Shown piece after piece: positions 1 through 13,495 of a stretch of 64,000 nucleotides of DNA. This DNA comes from Loxodes magnus (Eukaryota > Ciliophora > Karyorelictea > Loxodida > Loxodidae). Positions within the stretch are counted from its first letter, which is position 1. Each line of letters opens with the position of its first letter. The translations under genes were made by a program, and so were the position numbers. Below the pieces are notes generated by a model. That model was given only the letters and a program-made list of their open reading frames with translations, made no database searches and was not told where the DNA came from. The stretch covers positions 496,001 to 560,000 of the forward strand of contig CAMPDV010000006.1 in NCBI GenBank assembly GCA_946699065.1, in the 5' to 3' direction.

Positions 1-192
1 AATCTCTAACTATTTATTTTTAGTTTAATCTCAAAATTTAAATGAATAGTTTAAAGTTTTAGTTTATAAAGGGGCTAATGATAAGGTAGTCCATCATAAG
101 TATGATTTTTTTAACTTTTAAGTAATAATTAATTTAAAAATTGGAAGCTAAAGAGATTTTAAATTTTGCATGCTATGCTTTATATTTCTATC

Positions 193-3027
193 TCAAACTC
201 TAGTCATTTTATGATCTAGAGAAAATATCACGTGATTTTTTTTTCTAGGTTATGAAAATTTCTTAATTTTAAACCAAGTTTATGAGAGAATATATACAGA
301 GAAATGATAATACTAAAGTTCATAAAAGTTTATCCTAAACAGTCGCTTATATCTTCGAAAAGTAACCTAAGTTTAGTATTAGAGTATTTGAAATTTGTTA
401 AAGAAAGCTCTTATTAATAAACTTAGACCTGATATACTCAATTTTCTTAGATAAACTTTTAAATTCGTTTATTAATAAAAATTTATTAGGTATAACTAAA
501 AGCTTAAACTTTATATAGCTAACAATTTAAATACAGAATGAGACAAGGGAATATTGACGGTTTTTATATCCGTTGATATATTTTTTTAATATTTTCTAAC
601 TCCTAAATTATTTTTTATGATATGATATTTATTTTATAAACAATAAAGATGATAGAGCTTTTGCTTTAAAAATTAAATATGTTAAATTTTCATTTTTGTT
701 GATTCCATTTTGTTTCTTTTTCTTTCCTTCTAACTTATACTTAATTTTCTAGACATTTTGATGGATTCTTTTTTCCGTTTAAAAACTTCAAAAGGACTTA
801 TAAATTTCTTAAATATAGGCTCAATTATCACTTCAGCTGTTGCGAAATTCTTAATTATCTTCTTTTTATCTCTTTCAATTACGCATTTCCTTGCGAATAC
901 TTAAAGAGATTTAAATTATTTATGTATAATCTTTTCCACTTTCTCTTTGTCCTAATCTTATTAAATCAGATTATTCAGAACTTATCTTTTTTGGTTCTAA
1001 TCTTTACATGGCATATAGTTTAGCATTTTGAATAGCTAGTAGGTTTGCAAGAAGTTGATTCTTAAATAATCTAAACTCAGTAATCCAGCATTTTATAGTT
1101 ATTTAGGTAAATCTTTCATTCTTATCAATTAAATTAAGTCAAATACAAACCTTCTAATTTTATACTTTGGTATTACTCTTTTCCTCAAAATATCGATAAT
1201 CTTCCACAGTTTTTCCTTATCATATTTAGAGTTTTCGTTTATTTTGATTACTAATGAACTGAAAATTCCTAGTAGAATATACTCTTAAATTGACTACTTT
1301 TTTCCATTTAATAACCTTTCGTAGTTAATTTTTTTCATTATCCTAGCTACTCAAATTTCGTCTAAGTTAAAAAACTTACATTCACTTCAAGGCTAAAATA
1401 TTTTGAAACAATTAGAATTCAATTTGAGAAGCCTGGTTAAAACGAATATAGTTTCTACCAACTTTTTACAGTCATGAATAGCAAGCTCTAAAGTACGTTT
1501 TCCTGTCACTATACTTAAAAATTTACCTATTGTAAAGCAGTCTCAATCTTAGTCGATAAACTCCAATTTAGGATTCTTCTAATGATGCTAAAAGCTTGCA
1601 CTTTCATGTCCGTAAATAATTCCAACTATTTCCCTTATTTTTACTATATTATAAATATTACTTGATCTTCTATATTTGAAAAAGGATTCTAAAGGAATAT
1701 AATATACCTCCTGATAATTTTCTGACAGGTAAAATGTAATTTTTTTTCTCCTGAAGTTTAAAACTTACTTTCCATCACAGTAGTTATACTTTCAGCATTC
1801 TATTCCTTTTTAGAGATTCTAAATATAATTAGTAGTTTTAGCCTAAGCATCTCTTTAAAGGAATTCTATTACTTCTCTTTCATTATCTTTTAGGGTTTCA
1901 CTCTCTGATGTTTCTACCGACGAACTTGAAGAGCTATTTGCTATATTTCTCAAAGCAAAAAATGAATTTTATTTTATTTAAACTCTTTTAAAGCCCAATT
2001 TTTATAGTTTTTCTTCTTCAGAATCTTCGAATCTCTTATCAAGCTTGAATTAAACATACTATTGGAATAAATTGGTTAGATGCATACTATCTAAATTGAA
2101 CTTATATTACAACCTTCTCATTTGTTTGTTTAATTACTTCTCCTTTCATTTGCTATCCTTAGCAAAGTTCTTATTATTCTTTTATGCATTTATTGGTGAG
2201 GTTTTACAAAATAGATCCGTAATTCTGTATCTCTTAGGTGTAGATAAAAGTTATTTTTTGTCGATAGTAAAAGTCAAATCATGGTGTATTGTTGAATTTT
2301 GCATGCTTAAATTGTATTTGCTTGGATTTTGTTACGACCTTGTACTCAATTAAGGTATAAATGTCTCTGGCTGCTTTTTTTTCTCCGAATTCACATTAAA
2401 ATTAGGAGTTTGATTTCCAAATGCAGCTATGGTTAGCTGTTTGTCTCTTTACTACAATTCATCATAACTCTAAGTTTATTCAGTCTGATACTAGTCGCTT
2501 TCCTCTTCTGATTAAGATTTTCTTTCTTACTAATTTAAATATTCATTTTCTCTTTCCTCGTATTCCTAGTTTATCTTATCTAAATCTATTCAAAAATTTC
2601 TCTTTGTCATATTAGCTGCATTTTTAATAGAAGTTTAAGTTGTTTCTGTCTAAACTTATAAAATAGGTGACTTGTTTTCATTTTTAAGTGCTGGTGAATT
2701 AAAAGAGAAATCACTTTGGAAGGAAACGTTTTGTGATTTTTACGATTCACTAGAGTCTTGATCCATTTCTTAAGAGCATTTTGACAAAATATTTGTTCCA
2801 TAGAGTTATCACTATATTTCTGTAGCACTTTCTTAGCTTGAATCATCTTCAGTTTAAGATTTCTGGGATATAACAGATGAGTCTTAAAAATCTTGCTTTT
2901 CCTTTACCTAATCTCTTTCAGTTAATGATCAGATCCTCTAATTCTACCATGGATTACTAGCTAAGAATTCAAATTTTTCAGTCTCTTCTTCCTCTTATAA
3001 ATCAAGTTATTTCTTGCATAATGACAT
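193..3027 (-). CDS. PH-domain, Q-rich protein, copy E (diverged, inverted)
   Basis: Read with TAA/TAG=Gln and TGA=Trp. It starts at the ATG at 3027-3025 and has three introns at 1751-1768, 1644-1661 and 1362-1379, each 18 nt with GT..AG ends. The N-terminus is acidic and Gln-rich and carries the family motif NPSKYNLSM. The middle matches copies A-D around MRRLQYKFNLDSMHL. The PH part shows QKGIECWKYN, REIVGIIYGHESASF and DWDCFTIGK followed by KRTLELAI. Downstream, KKINYERLLNGK and INFLQTYQLFKM align with A. Clear homology ends near position 700; the frame then stays open to the first in-frame TGA at 195-193, so the true end is uncertain. All introns being multiples of three keeps the frame open even unspliced. 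It lacks the 16-nt first intron of A, B and C. PH domains usually bind phosphoinositides or partner proteins; any such role here is inference. Confidence 0.72.
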
Positions 3028-6000
3028 TTTTTATTTTCATTAATCAAGGAGATACCTAAATCAATGATTATTTAAATTAGATAATTACCCAATATTAATT
3101 TTATTTCCAGAGACAATTTGTACTTTCACTAGTGCCTTTGCTTGGATTCATCCTGCTAAGTCCTCTCTTTAGTATTAGCAAGCCTTACTTTCTTAAAACC
3201 CAACTTGAAATTTTATATCTTTTAGTTATGTTTTAAATGCTAAACTTAGTGTTATAACTTAAAATAGAACAATTCATAATTAGCCTTGGAAAAATACTAG
3301 GTAAAGGACTCTAAGGTATATCACTTTAATATCTTAAGCTATAATTAAAAGCTAAAAGATGTATATAGTTAAGATGAAATGTTAGTGTATCTATAGTAAG
3401 TATAATAAAGGATGTAATAAGAAACTTAATAAAGAGCTTTTCTAGCTCTTTTGTATATTATGAGTTAGGGAGTCATCATCAATAATATTTATGCTTAGCT
3501 TTCTTCAAGTAAAACTAAACAGTATTTTTAAAATGATTTTATAACTTTATTGGCTAGGCAATTTGACTGAAACTATTTAATGGTTTATATTGGAATTAAG
3601 TATAGCTATAATTAGAAGCTATTAAGTAACTAGATTTACGCTTTAGGAAGTAAAGTGGGATTAGTGCAAGGAATTATTTGCATGCTTAGTGATAAAAATT
3701 CCTTTACCTTTGCAATATATACTGCTAAGGTGCTTGATATTAATGATACTAATATTCGATATTATAATATATCTAAATAACTCTATAACCTCTAGATAAA
3801 ATTAACCCTTTGCATTTGCACTTTAAAATTTAATAAATAATATCTTAATTCACTTGTCTAGTTTACCTATAATAGTAGAAGTAAAAGGTAAGCTAGTTAT
3901 AGATAACGCAATTTGAGTTTTACTTGAGATTTTGGAAAATGGTAGTCCTATAAAAACTTCTATAAGTAAGTAGATAGACTTAGAAGCTAAAGTAAGAGGT
4001 TCGAATTAACTCCCATTAATCTTATCTATTCTTATTTTCCTAAATTTCAACTGCTTAAAATGCTGATTTTTATAATAACAAGAATAAAGTTAATAAAAAA
4101 TCCATATTGATGCTATATTTGTATATTGTAATCACTAAGACTAATATAACTGAGCTTTAAATAAAGGTAACTCAAAAATAGATTCAGAGACTAGAATAAG
4201 TTATAATGAGTCTGAGACAAATAATGAGAAAAGTAAATATAGTAGCTTATTTAAAAGAATAAAGGCAATTATTAAAGGATAATGCTTAAATAGGTATTTC
4301 GTTTTATTAGGTATACATAAAGTATAACTAAGAGAAGCTGTACAGGAGGTAAACAATATATAAGCTTTAGAGGGAAAAACATTCATATAATAATAGCTTG
4401 GTATTTATATAAGGGAAATGATTATTAAATTAATTTAGACAAATAAAATGTTCTTAAGATAAGCAGACTTAAAAATCGAGTTACTTAATCTTCTTACCAG
4501 TTTAAGTGCCATAATAGAGTTATTTATTAAAAGCTATCTCTATAGAGTTTCTTAAAGTCCATATAAAGCTGCTACTAGAATAATAAAGATTTTAGGTACA
4601 AAATGTATATAAAATCAAGATCTTATCAAAATAAAGTGAAGGTACTTATATGCATAAATTAGAGAAATAAAGATAGAAATAAGCATTTAATTAATTATCT
4701 TCATTAATCCAAAAAGTTATAATTAGAAACTATCACAAGAAGATATTATATTAAATCATGTCTAGCGTAGATTATTCTCTGAGTTCTAAAGACCTTTTTA
4801 TTACTTTAATAAGATTAAGTAATATAAGCATGAACTAAGTATCTAAGTTGCTATGAAACAAGATGAAATTAGCTAGATATTATCGAGGCTTTCTTTTTCA
4901 AAGCGGGCTAGTTCTGCTATAATTACATTGAGGTAAATTTTTTTGGGAGCAAAATTAAAAAAACACTTAAATTTCAAGTTTCCTCTAAAAGTTAAAAAGC
5001 GAAAATTTCTAAAACTCTATTACCTTATCTTTTAACTATATACTCATTATATCAATAAGCTATAAAATCAAAATAGCTTGCTTCTTTGAAAATGAATAGA
5101 AAGGTAAAAGAATAGAATATTTGAATTTAAATAGTGTTTATGTATTAAACATAGAAGTGAAAGAATAATTTGAATTAAGATACTGATTTATATTACTATT
5201 TGGTTTTTTGCATTAAATTAAGAGCTAAGGATGTAGATGCTTTATATATTTGGAATTTTATTATTAACTGGATTTAAAAGAAATAAGTTAGGGTTTTAGT
5301 GGATAAAGAGGAAAAGTAGGGGAAAATTGAGGAATAATAGAGTAAAATAAGAGTGAAGAGGATATAATAAAAAGGAGATATAAAGAATAGAGATAGAAAT
5401 TTTAAAGATAAATTAACTAAAAATGCTACCTTTCATTGAAGGAACAATTCTTTTTAAAAAACAAAAAAGGTTTGAATTGCTTTAATTTAAAATTTAAAGT
5501 TAGGAATCAAAAAGAAACAGAACAATAATTACATTTTCACTTAATCAGACCAATAAATAATTTTATTTCTAAGATATTAATAATCTCTTTATTGTTATCT
5601 CAATTACTATAAAAGAAAATTCACACAATAATCAATAATAATAACTTAAATAATTATCTTATGTATACATATAAAAATAGCAGGGCTAACTCATATCTAA
5701 TGCAATCACTTTAAAGAAAAAGTCTAAATAATTTTTTTACATTTTCCTTATTTCAAACTTATAAAGAAAATTTAATAGAAGAGTAAATAGAATATATAAA
5801 CATTTTGAAAGATAACTCGCTCTAATATTAAAGAGCAATCATTTCAATATGTCATTTAATTTCAATAGCCTCAATTATATTAAAAGTTCGAAAATTCAAT
5901 AAATCTATCTTAATTAAATCCTCCCACAATAGAATAACTATTATGCTTGCACTGCTTCGCTTTTATTTTTTTATTATTGAAACAAAGATATTTAGAGTCA

Positions 6001-9000
6001 GTCTAACTATATTTAGAATATCCTGAAAAGTTTAATTATATTTAGGTATTTAATGACTTAAGGGAAATATCTATTAATATTTTCAAATGACCTATTAAAT
6101 TTCTCAGTTATATCTATTATAATAATTTAAAACTCTATGCATATCTCTTAATGATAAGCGGTACTATTTCATAATCTACAATGATTAATTTCATCTTATA
6201 GTTCAATCTAATCTTATCTAATACATTTACTAATTTAGACTTTAATTTAGATAATTCACCTTAATAGAAACACTTACTTAAGACTAAATTCCTAGATTCG
6301 CATTATCTTTATACAGCCTTATATCAATCTAGCGATAACACTTGTATCAGCTTAATTTATAAGTAACTAGATACTCTATTAATTAAATCATTATGCATAG
6401 ATAATTAAATAAGAGGCTTTTATAAAATAATCCTAAGGAGTATTATAAGTTTATATCTACACTCTATATAATAAATAGGGCATTAATAAAATATTAGATA
6501 GCTATGTTCTATTGCTAACAATCTACTTAGTAGCTAGGATATTATAATAGAATCAGCTAGAATTAAAAATTAAATGGCTTATAGCTTTGAAAATTTGATA
6601 ATTAAATAAAAGCTATATAAATAATAATGCTCTTCATATACGTTTCTTAATAAATAGATATTTTATGAAGATGGAAATAGTACTTTATATAGTAGATAAC
6701 AAGAGTATTAAATAATGCCCAACATCGGGTCGCTCTAAATTTAAAAATTGAAGGTATTATTAGCCAAGTGATCAGATTATTTTAGTAAGATCAAAAATAA
6801 GAAAATAATATCATGAAGAGAAAAAGAGAAGAGGAGGAACTATTCTTATACTTTAGCTATGAAAAAAGTTTTTAATTCATTATTTACTATAATTCTAGGT
6901 ATAAGTTACATTAAGGGATTTCAAGAAGTTAAAAAACTAAATGCTCATTCTTAAAGCTAATAATGAATTACCAAACTATCCAAAAGAGTTTTTGCTTATG
7001 CTATGGAATATTTAAGTCTCTTAAAAAAGGCATTTTGAGATTAAGAGAATAAAAGTTATAAATGGTTTGTATTTATGAGATAAAGAAACTATTATATAGT
7101 ATATTTCAATTTAATAGCTCAAAGAAATTAGTTGCTATAAATAAATTAAAAATTGATTAATAGCTATGAGAATACAATGATAGTAGACCTTATATCTAAG
7201 ATAAAATGATTACATTTAAGGTTGATATTAGATAAAATCTAAAATGTAAAATTTAATTATCCAACCTTTTTATCTTCTCATTCTTAATTAATTAATAATA
7301 TAGACCTGTCTCTTTATTATGCAACTATGTATGAAGGGTAGAAGGTCTTTAAAATTTCTGGATAATGCAAAATAAAATTATAGTCTTTAGAGAGTTAGTT
7401 TCTATAATTTTAACACATCACTTCATATCCTTTAAAAAGGTTAGGAATTAACTAAGACATTTAAAATTTGGATTATCTAATTTTATTTTATTTGATGGAT
7501 TTTTATATAACTAGACAATTAATTTTCCTCATGTAAAATTACTAATGAGAAGCGATTACTAAATATATAAAGCATTAAGCTTATAGCTTAACTTTACTTT
7601 TTATTTATCTTTCTTCTTTTATTCTTAATAATAGCTTGAACTTAGTCCTTTTCTTACTAAGCAATCTTATATAATTAATTGGTATACCATTGAGAAATAT
7701 TTTTTGAAGTTTATAAAAATCACATGAGAATAATAATGCTAGAAGGATTTTAATTTTAATTAAGTTATTCACAAATAATCTTCATACAAAGCAAGTTAAA
7801 TATTAAAGGTATTAAGTTTATTAATTAAGTTTTAGCTTCGATTTCTTTTATATGTATAAGCTTTTATTTCTGTTACTCAGTTTAAAAATTTCTACTGATC
7901 TAAATAAACTTCTTGAAGTCTTTACTTCGACAAATTATTTTTTACTAAAAGTAAATTTTTTTTCTTTCAAACTTGATTGAAATATGAAAATCCCCTTAAT
8001 TAATTAATACCCAAATTATTCTTTCCTTGTGATTTTAAACTCAAAAAGAGTATTTTTCTCCATTAAAATCTGCTTCATTTTATAATAAAGAGATATATCC
8101 CATTAGTATCTAGCTTTTTTGGAAGTAAATATCTTTAGAAACTACCTCTCTATAAAGAAATTTTAAAGCTTACTATTACTTTTTTTGGCTTACAAATAGT
8201 AAGCAGATTTCTTTATAGTTGTCATTTTAAACCATATATAGTTATTAAGAATGTATTGTGCTTATTTACCTTTGAATAAGCAAATTAGTTTAGTAATTTA
8301 AAATTTAACTGCTTAGTTAGTTAAGATTAGTGCATGAACACTCTATCTAATGGAAAATACTTCAAACAAGTTGCTGACTAAAACTAAATGTAAAACTGAG
8401 CTTTTAATATGTAAATCACTTTATAACTTAATCAAATCCACAACTAGCACTGAAGGTTACAAGAGTAGTGAGTCTTTTTGGATTATTATGTAACTAGAAG
8501 CTATTTTTAAGTTAGAAGATTTACATACTTCAAAGCAATAAAGAATTGCCTTCTATATTATAAACTAAACAAGTTAAATATCTCTTTAAGAAGATTATAG
8601 AAATACTAATTAGTAGGTTATGATTAATTGAGCTATAATATAACTGTAGATGTAATAATATAGAAGAACCTATTAATGCTATATATTAGATTTATACTAG
8701 ATGATTTAGTGCTAAAATTGCTGAGATTGCTATTAATTAGGTAAGAGTGTTAGACTGTGAGTATATGAATAATAATATAACTATGCTTATAATTTAAAAG
8801 GTACTTTTGCTGTATTTCTTTGAGAAACACTTTTAAATATCAGCGAAAAGGAATTTATTTTACTTCTGTCCTTTTAATCTCTTAGGTATACATTCCATTT
8901 TCAGAATATGTTAGTATACTCTAACATCAAAAATATCATTTCCGCTTATCATTATTTTAAAAGTGCTTAATAGACTGGTTAAATTACCTAAATATAAGCT

Positions 9001-9407
9001 TGAAGGCTTTGATTAAACTACTAAGGTTTTAAAAAAAATAAATCTCTAAGTTCTCGAATTATCCATCATCTTTATTTATTTGAATGAAGGATTAATCTCT
9101 TTGTTTAAAACTAAAATCATATGTATATCGAAAAACTTTGCCTAGCAATTATTATGCACCTATAGTACTCATATGATCATCACTATATGATAAAAGTATA
9201 GTAATACCTAACTTTATGAGAAGGGTTAAGATGCTATTAAAATAATAAAGGGAGAAGTTGCATTAATTACCATATTGAAATGAAGTGTTTTATCGTTTAA
9301 CTAATTAGATAGCTTGTTTATTGGATTTTAAAGTAAATATTCAAAACTTTAATTATGGGATTTTCTTTTTAACTTGATTAAAGGGAATTATTGCTTACTG
9401 AAAATAA
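3028..9407. other. AT-rich spacer, left part of repeat unit 1; no gene recognised
   Basis: No reading frame here gave convincing protein sequence. From about 5.5 kb rightward it is a diverged relative of the spacers upstream of copies B and C. For example, the stretch near 5.6 kb resembles that near 35.5 kb, and the stretch near 6.5 kb resembles those near 21.54 and 36.41 kb. Nothing else can be supported. Confidence 0.5.
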
Positions 9408-11637
9408 ATGCAAGAAGATTAAATGGAATTTGCAGACTAGGAGAATTAACTGGAAAAATCAGATATTATAAGGGAAGAATCTCACTAAGAAATTACAATA
9501 AAACTAACTCAACCCAAATTAAGGCGCTTTATTCATTAGAGGCACGAGGAGTTATCTGAGTTAGTTCTAAACTAGTAGCCAGAAGAAAGTATTATAACTT
9601 CAACTAGAAACGATAAACTAATAAGCTAATAGTTATTGCCAGAAACAATATTAACTATATGTGAAGGCTACTCTTAAGAGTCAAGTATTCAAATAATTTC
9701 TTCAATAGATTCACTTGAAAATGTTATGAAGAATATATTAAATAAAAGTCAAATCATAGAAAACTCTAATAAAAGCGAAAAAGAATAGTAATAGAATAAT
9801 TCTTATAATCTAGAGATTGAAGAAGAATATTAAGACTCTGCAAAACCTGAATAAAAAGAAGAATATTAAGACTCTGCAAAACCTGAATAAGAAGAAGAAT
9901 ATTAAGACTCTTCGAAATCTGAATGTGAATAAGAATAAGAATAAGCATAAAGTTTTAATTTACATTTGAATCCTAGCAAATATAATTTGAACATGTAAGA
10001 AAGTAACACTTTCACTACCTTAAAGATTTGCAAGGTAAAATCCTTATCTCCAAGGAAATTTAATTTATAGGATCAGTTTAATAAGCAATTCAAAAGAAAT
10101 AAAAAATAAAAGGGTTATTTAATTAATTAGAAAAGGTAAATATAAAAAAAAGATTTATATAAGCAAATGAGAAATTTACAAATAAAATATAAGCTTGAAA
10201 CTGTACACTTTTCTTATATATTTCTTCAATACATTTAACATGTTTAAAAAAATGAATTAAACTAAGAAAAAGAAAATAACTTCGAAAGTGAATTATCATT
10301 TAAAGTAAAAGAGCAAATAAAATAAATTGGTGAAGCTAAGGAATGCAAATAAGCTAGCTTTAATATTCACAATTAAATTAAAGAAATTAAGAAGGTAATT
10401 ATTAATACAGAATGATAATTTCATTAACACGTTTCAAAAAGGAATTATGTGTTGAAAATACAATTTCAGTGATAGCAAGTAAGTTTTGACTTTTAGGAGG
10501 AACTAAATCAGATTTTACTTATCTGATAATAAATAAAATATCTATTATTCTAAAACTAACTCTTTTTTTCAGTATAGAAGAGCAAGTAAGATTTAATATT
10601 TGTAGTTGAAATTAAAGATATAATAGGAATTATTTATGGGTATGAAAGTGGAAGCTTTTAAGTTCATATGAAGAGCAAATATTGAAATGATTCGGATTTT
10701 GAATGAGAATGCTTTTCTATAGGTAAAACTTCATATTCAGTTACTAAAAAACGAACTTTAGAAATAGTCATAAAAGATGCTAAAGCTCTGGTAAATACTA
10801 TTTATACTTTGAGTCAACTAATTAACTAATACTCTTCCTATCTTTCTTCAGTCAAACCTTTATCTAAATGTAAGTTTATAATATTCAGATCAAGTTTGGG
10901 TTGAGAGAATAAAGAAAAAAATAAACTATGAAAGATTATCAAATGGAAAGCATCAAACAGTTTAGGAATTCCTCTTACTAGGAATATTAAGTTATTTACT
11001 TATAAAGAGTAACGAAAAAAGAAGAGACTTAAACGATTAGATATTTAAGATAATAGATCTATTAAGGAAGAGATTAACTCCTAAGTACTAATTAAGGAGA
11101 TTAACTTTAGATTTGGTAGAAATGATAAAGTATAATAGTTTACCATCTGATTTATAATAAAGAGGTTTATTGAATGATGAGTATTTGAGAGTCAATTTCT
11201 TATAAACATATTAGTTTTATAAAATGGTAAATGTCACTTCGAAAAAGGACAAGCTATAGAAAAAGAACATAATCACAGAAATAAAATAATAGTATTAAAG
11301 ATAGAAAAGTATTGTGAATCCCTTTAAAAAGCAATTTGCTACTCTTTAACACTATGTAAGATAGAGTAAAGTGGATTATAATAGGAAGAAAATAATAAAG
11401 AACTACGCAACAGCAGAAACTTAAATTTAAGAAGTTTTTAAAAAATTCGTAAGTCCTTACACTATAATGAAAAGAAAGAAAGAATCGACAAAACTAACTA
11501 GAATAATGCATAAACGCAGTATGCAGACAGGAGATGAGAAATAAAACTATTAAGCTAGTTAAATTTTTAATTTTGTACTATAAGCAGAAGAATATTATTA
11601 AATTACTTAAATCAAAAATAAATTGAAAATTAGATGA
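9408..11637 (+). CDS. PH-domain, Q-rich protein, copy A
   Basis: Predicted 718 aa from five exons; stop is TGA at 11635-11637. Introns: 10395-10410 (16 nt), 10479-10496 (18), 10586-10605 (20) and 10870-10888 (19), all GT..AG. Removing them gives one frame (2157 nt = 719 codons). Residues 1-329 are acidic and Gln-rich, start MQEDQMEF, and include three copies of a 10-residue repeat (EYQDSAKPEQ type) and the motif NPSKYNL. Residues of about 335-450 read as a PH domain: FQKGIMCWKYNFSDSK, NQIRFYLSDNK with IYY, IEIKDIIGIIYGYESGSF, then WECFSIGK, KRTLEIVIKDA and a closing helix ending LSQLI. The C-terminal 270 residues (VWVERIKKKINYERLSNGK onward) are conserved in all copies but unrecognised. Two Trp codons in the PH part are TGA. 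Likely a membrane or cytoskeletal adaptor; this is inferred only from the PH fold. Confidence 0.82.
9826..9918 (+). repeat. Three in-frame copies of a 30-bp repeat inside copy A
   Basis: Three near-identical 30-bp blocks encode E-E-Y-Q-D-S-A-K-P-E-Q and variants in the acidic N-terminus. Copies B, C and D have one related block (EEYLKSAESEQ or EEYQESKSEQ), so the expansion is specific to copy A. Confidence 0.85.
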
Positions 11638-12283
11638 TTTTTTATATTTTAATCCCTTTGCTTCCACAATAAAAATTCAACTAGAGAACGAAATCCATTG
11701 TAAATAAGACTATAATGAAATAAATTATCAAGCTTTACATGAGATAAGTCTTAGATCTATTTAAAAGTTGTAGTGATTATTATTGAAAAACAGTCTTGAG
11801 ATAGTAATTAAATAGTAGATGCAATAAAATTAAATTTTTCCTTGGATAAAGAAAAGAGAATTGTCTGTTTGTTTATTTAGTTTTATAGTGAAAAAATAAA
11901 TTTTAAAAGCTTTCTAAATTAAAAATTTATAAAGCATAAATTATTAGCAACGAAAGCTCTTGAAACTTAGTTTTAAATCCTCTTAAAATTATTTTTAAGG
12001 TAGGAAGAAAAATTTTCCTTAATAATAGAAACTAAATTTGCGTCTTTTAATTTTAAAGTATCTTCATATTATATGATTTACATGAAAACTCTATAAAAGT
12101 ATTTGTAAATATATCCATTAGCAATTTAAAGCAAAGTAAACAGAAGCAGTAGAAGAATGATTATGAAGGTATTATAATAAAGCTTCGCTGAAGATCTCAA
12201 ATACGATTAAGTTCTAATTTACTAAAGCTCCCAGACTCTTTGACTAAGCATTCCTATAAAAAATATGCTTTATTGAGGTATCC

Positions 12284-13495
12284 ATGGAATAAATCTAAAT
12301 ATCTAGTAAAAATGTTAATCATTTAAACTTAGCATAAATACAAGAGAATTGTAATCTTCTTTTGTTAATTAAAGAAAAAGAAAAATAAATTAGCTTATAA
12401 GAAAAACTGGAGATCCTTTAGTTGCTAAAATAATCTTTAAAATTCTAAAGTTAATACAAAAAGAAGTCAACTGAGAGACATATTTAAAATAGATAAAGAA
12501 GAAAAAATAAAAATTAGAGTAAATTAATATAATTGTATACAAAATCTCTGGGAATATGCTGGAACTTATTTTAAAACTAATAAAATCATACTCTAGTATT
12601 TCCCTTCTAATATATTAAAATTATTAATAACTTAAATGCTTTCTCTCTTTCAATCATTATAAATTAGTTTTTAAGATTTTTGAACATCTATTTTCATAAA
12701 GCTTAAATAGAACTAAGAAAGAAACTTCTTTCTCGAATTTATTTCTTTTATTTATCAATAAATAAATATCCTTCGAAAATAGAGCATGGTTATTATAAAT
12801 AAATTTTAACTAATACTTGTAATTTTTACACTTATTTATAGTCTTTATATCTTTTAGACAGCAAGAAATGTATACATTATTTAATTTCTCACTAGATAAC
12901 TTTAAAGATTCTTCAATCCTTCTATTCTAAGTCATTATATTATTTATAAAGAAGTTTTTATTCCAATATCATTTATATTTTGACCTACTCCACACTTTAC
13001 AGTTATATAGAAATTTTATTTATCTTAGCTCAATAAGTTTATACTTAGCCCTTAAATTTAAAGAGCACTTTTATTTTTATTCTTATCTCATTCTAATCAA
13101 GTTATGCGAAATGTTTAGCTCCTCTTAAAAAGTATATAATGCTTAATTTCTCAAATAAGCATATAGAAGTTTTATTTGATATAGCTTTGTTTTGATGCCT
13201 ATAACGAGGAATTATATTAATTTGATTTAAATAATTTAAACTTAATGAACTTTAATTTTTCCAAACAAGTAATACATAAGAACTAGTATTTAAAGCTTTA
13301 AATATTTAAATAGCTAACTATAAACTAAGTTTTCACTTTAATAAGCTTATTTATTTTAATAGCTAGACATAGAAAATTAAAGTAAGAAATGAATTTTCCT
13401 TCACTTTCTTGTAATAAATTTATTTAATTGATATAACGATTCTTCATACTCTCTTTGTTGGATATTTTAGTTAACTATATCATTTAAATTAATGA
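12284..13495 (+). CDS. Predicted helical protein I, unit 1 copy
   Basis: One frame of 404 codons runs from ATG to TGA at 13493-13495 and has the same length in the duplicate at 27.4 kb. It starts MEQIQISSK, passes through a charged segment (LQEKLEILQLLKQSLKF, then KKKSTERHIQNRQRRKN) and continues with repeated amphipathic or hydrophobic helices. TGA occurs internally as Trp. The helix spacing is faintly like tetratricopeptide repeats, but I cannot assign a family. The frame is open upstream of the chosen ATG, so the start may be earlier or preceded by a small intron. It lies about 650 bp downstream of copy A on the same strand. The adjacent frame gives similar-looking sequence at the 5' end, so confidence is limited. 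Confidence 0.42.

Noticed and set aside
2607..2846. Minus-strand standard-code frame beginning MIQAKKVLQKYSDNS
   Set aside because: With TAA/TAG as Gln, another minus frame through the same bases continues PH copy E from 3027 without a break and matches its paralogues; this one is a shadow.
10479..10496. Intron 2 as the only intron before the PH domain, with phase 0 joining to EELNQIL
   Set aside because: That model conflicts with copies D and E. Adding the 16-nt intron 1 and a phase-2 intron 2 gives the same PH sequence in all five copies, with exact codon multiples.
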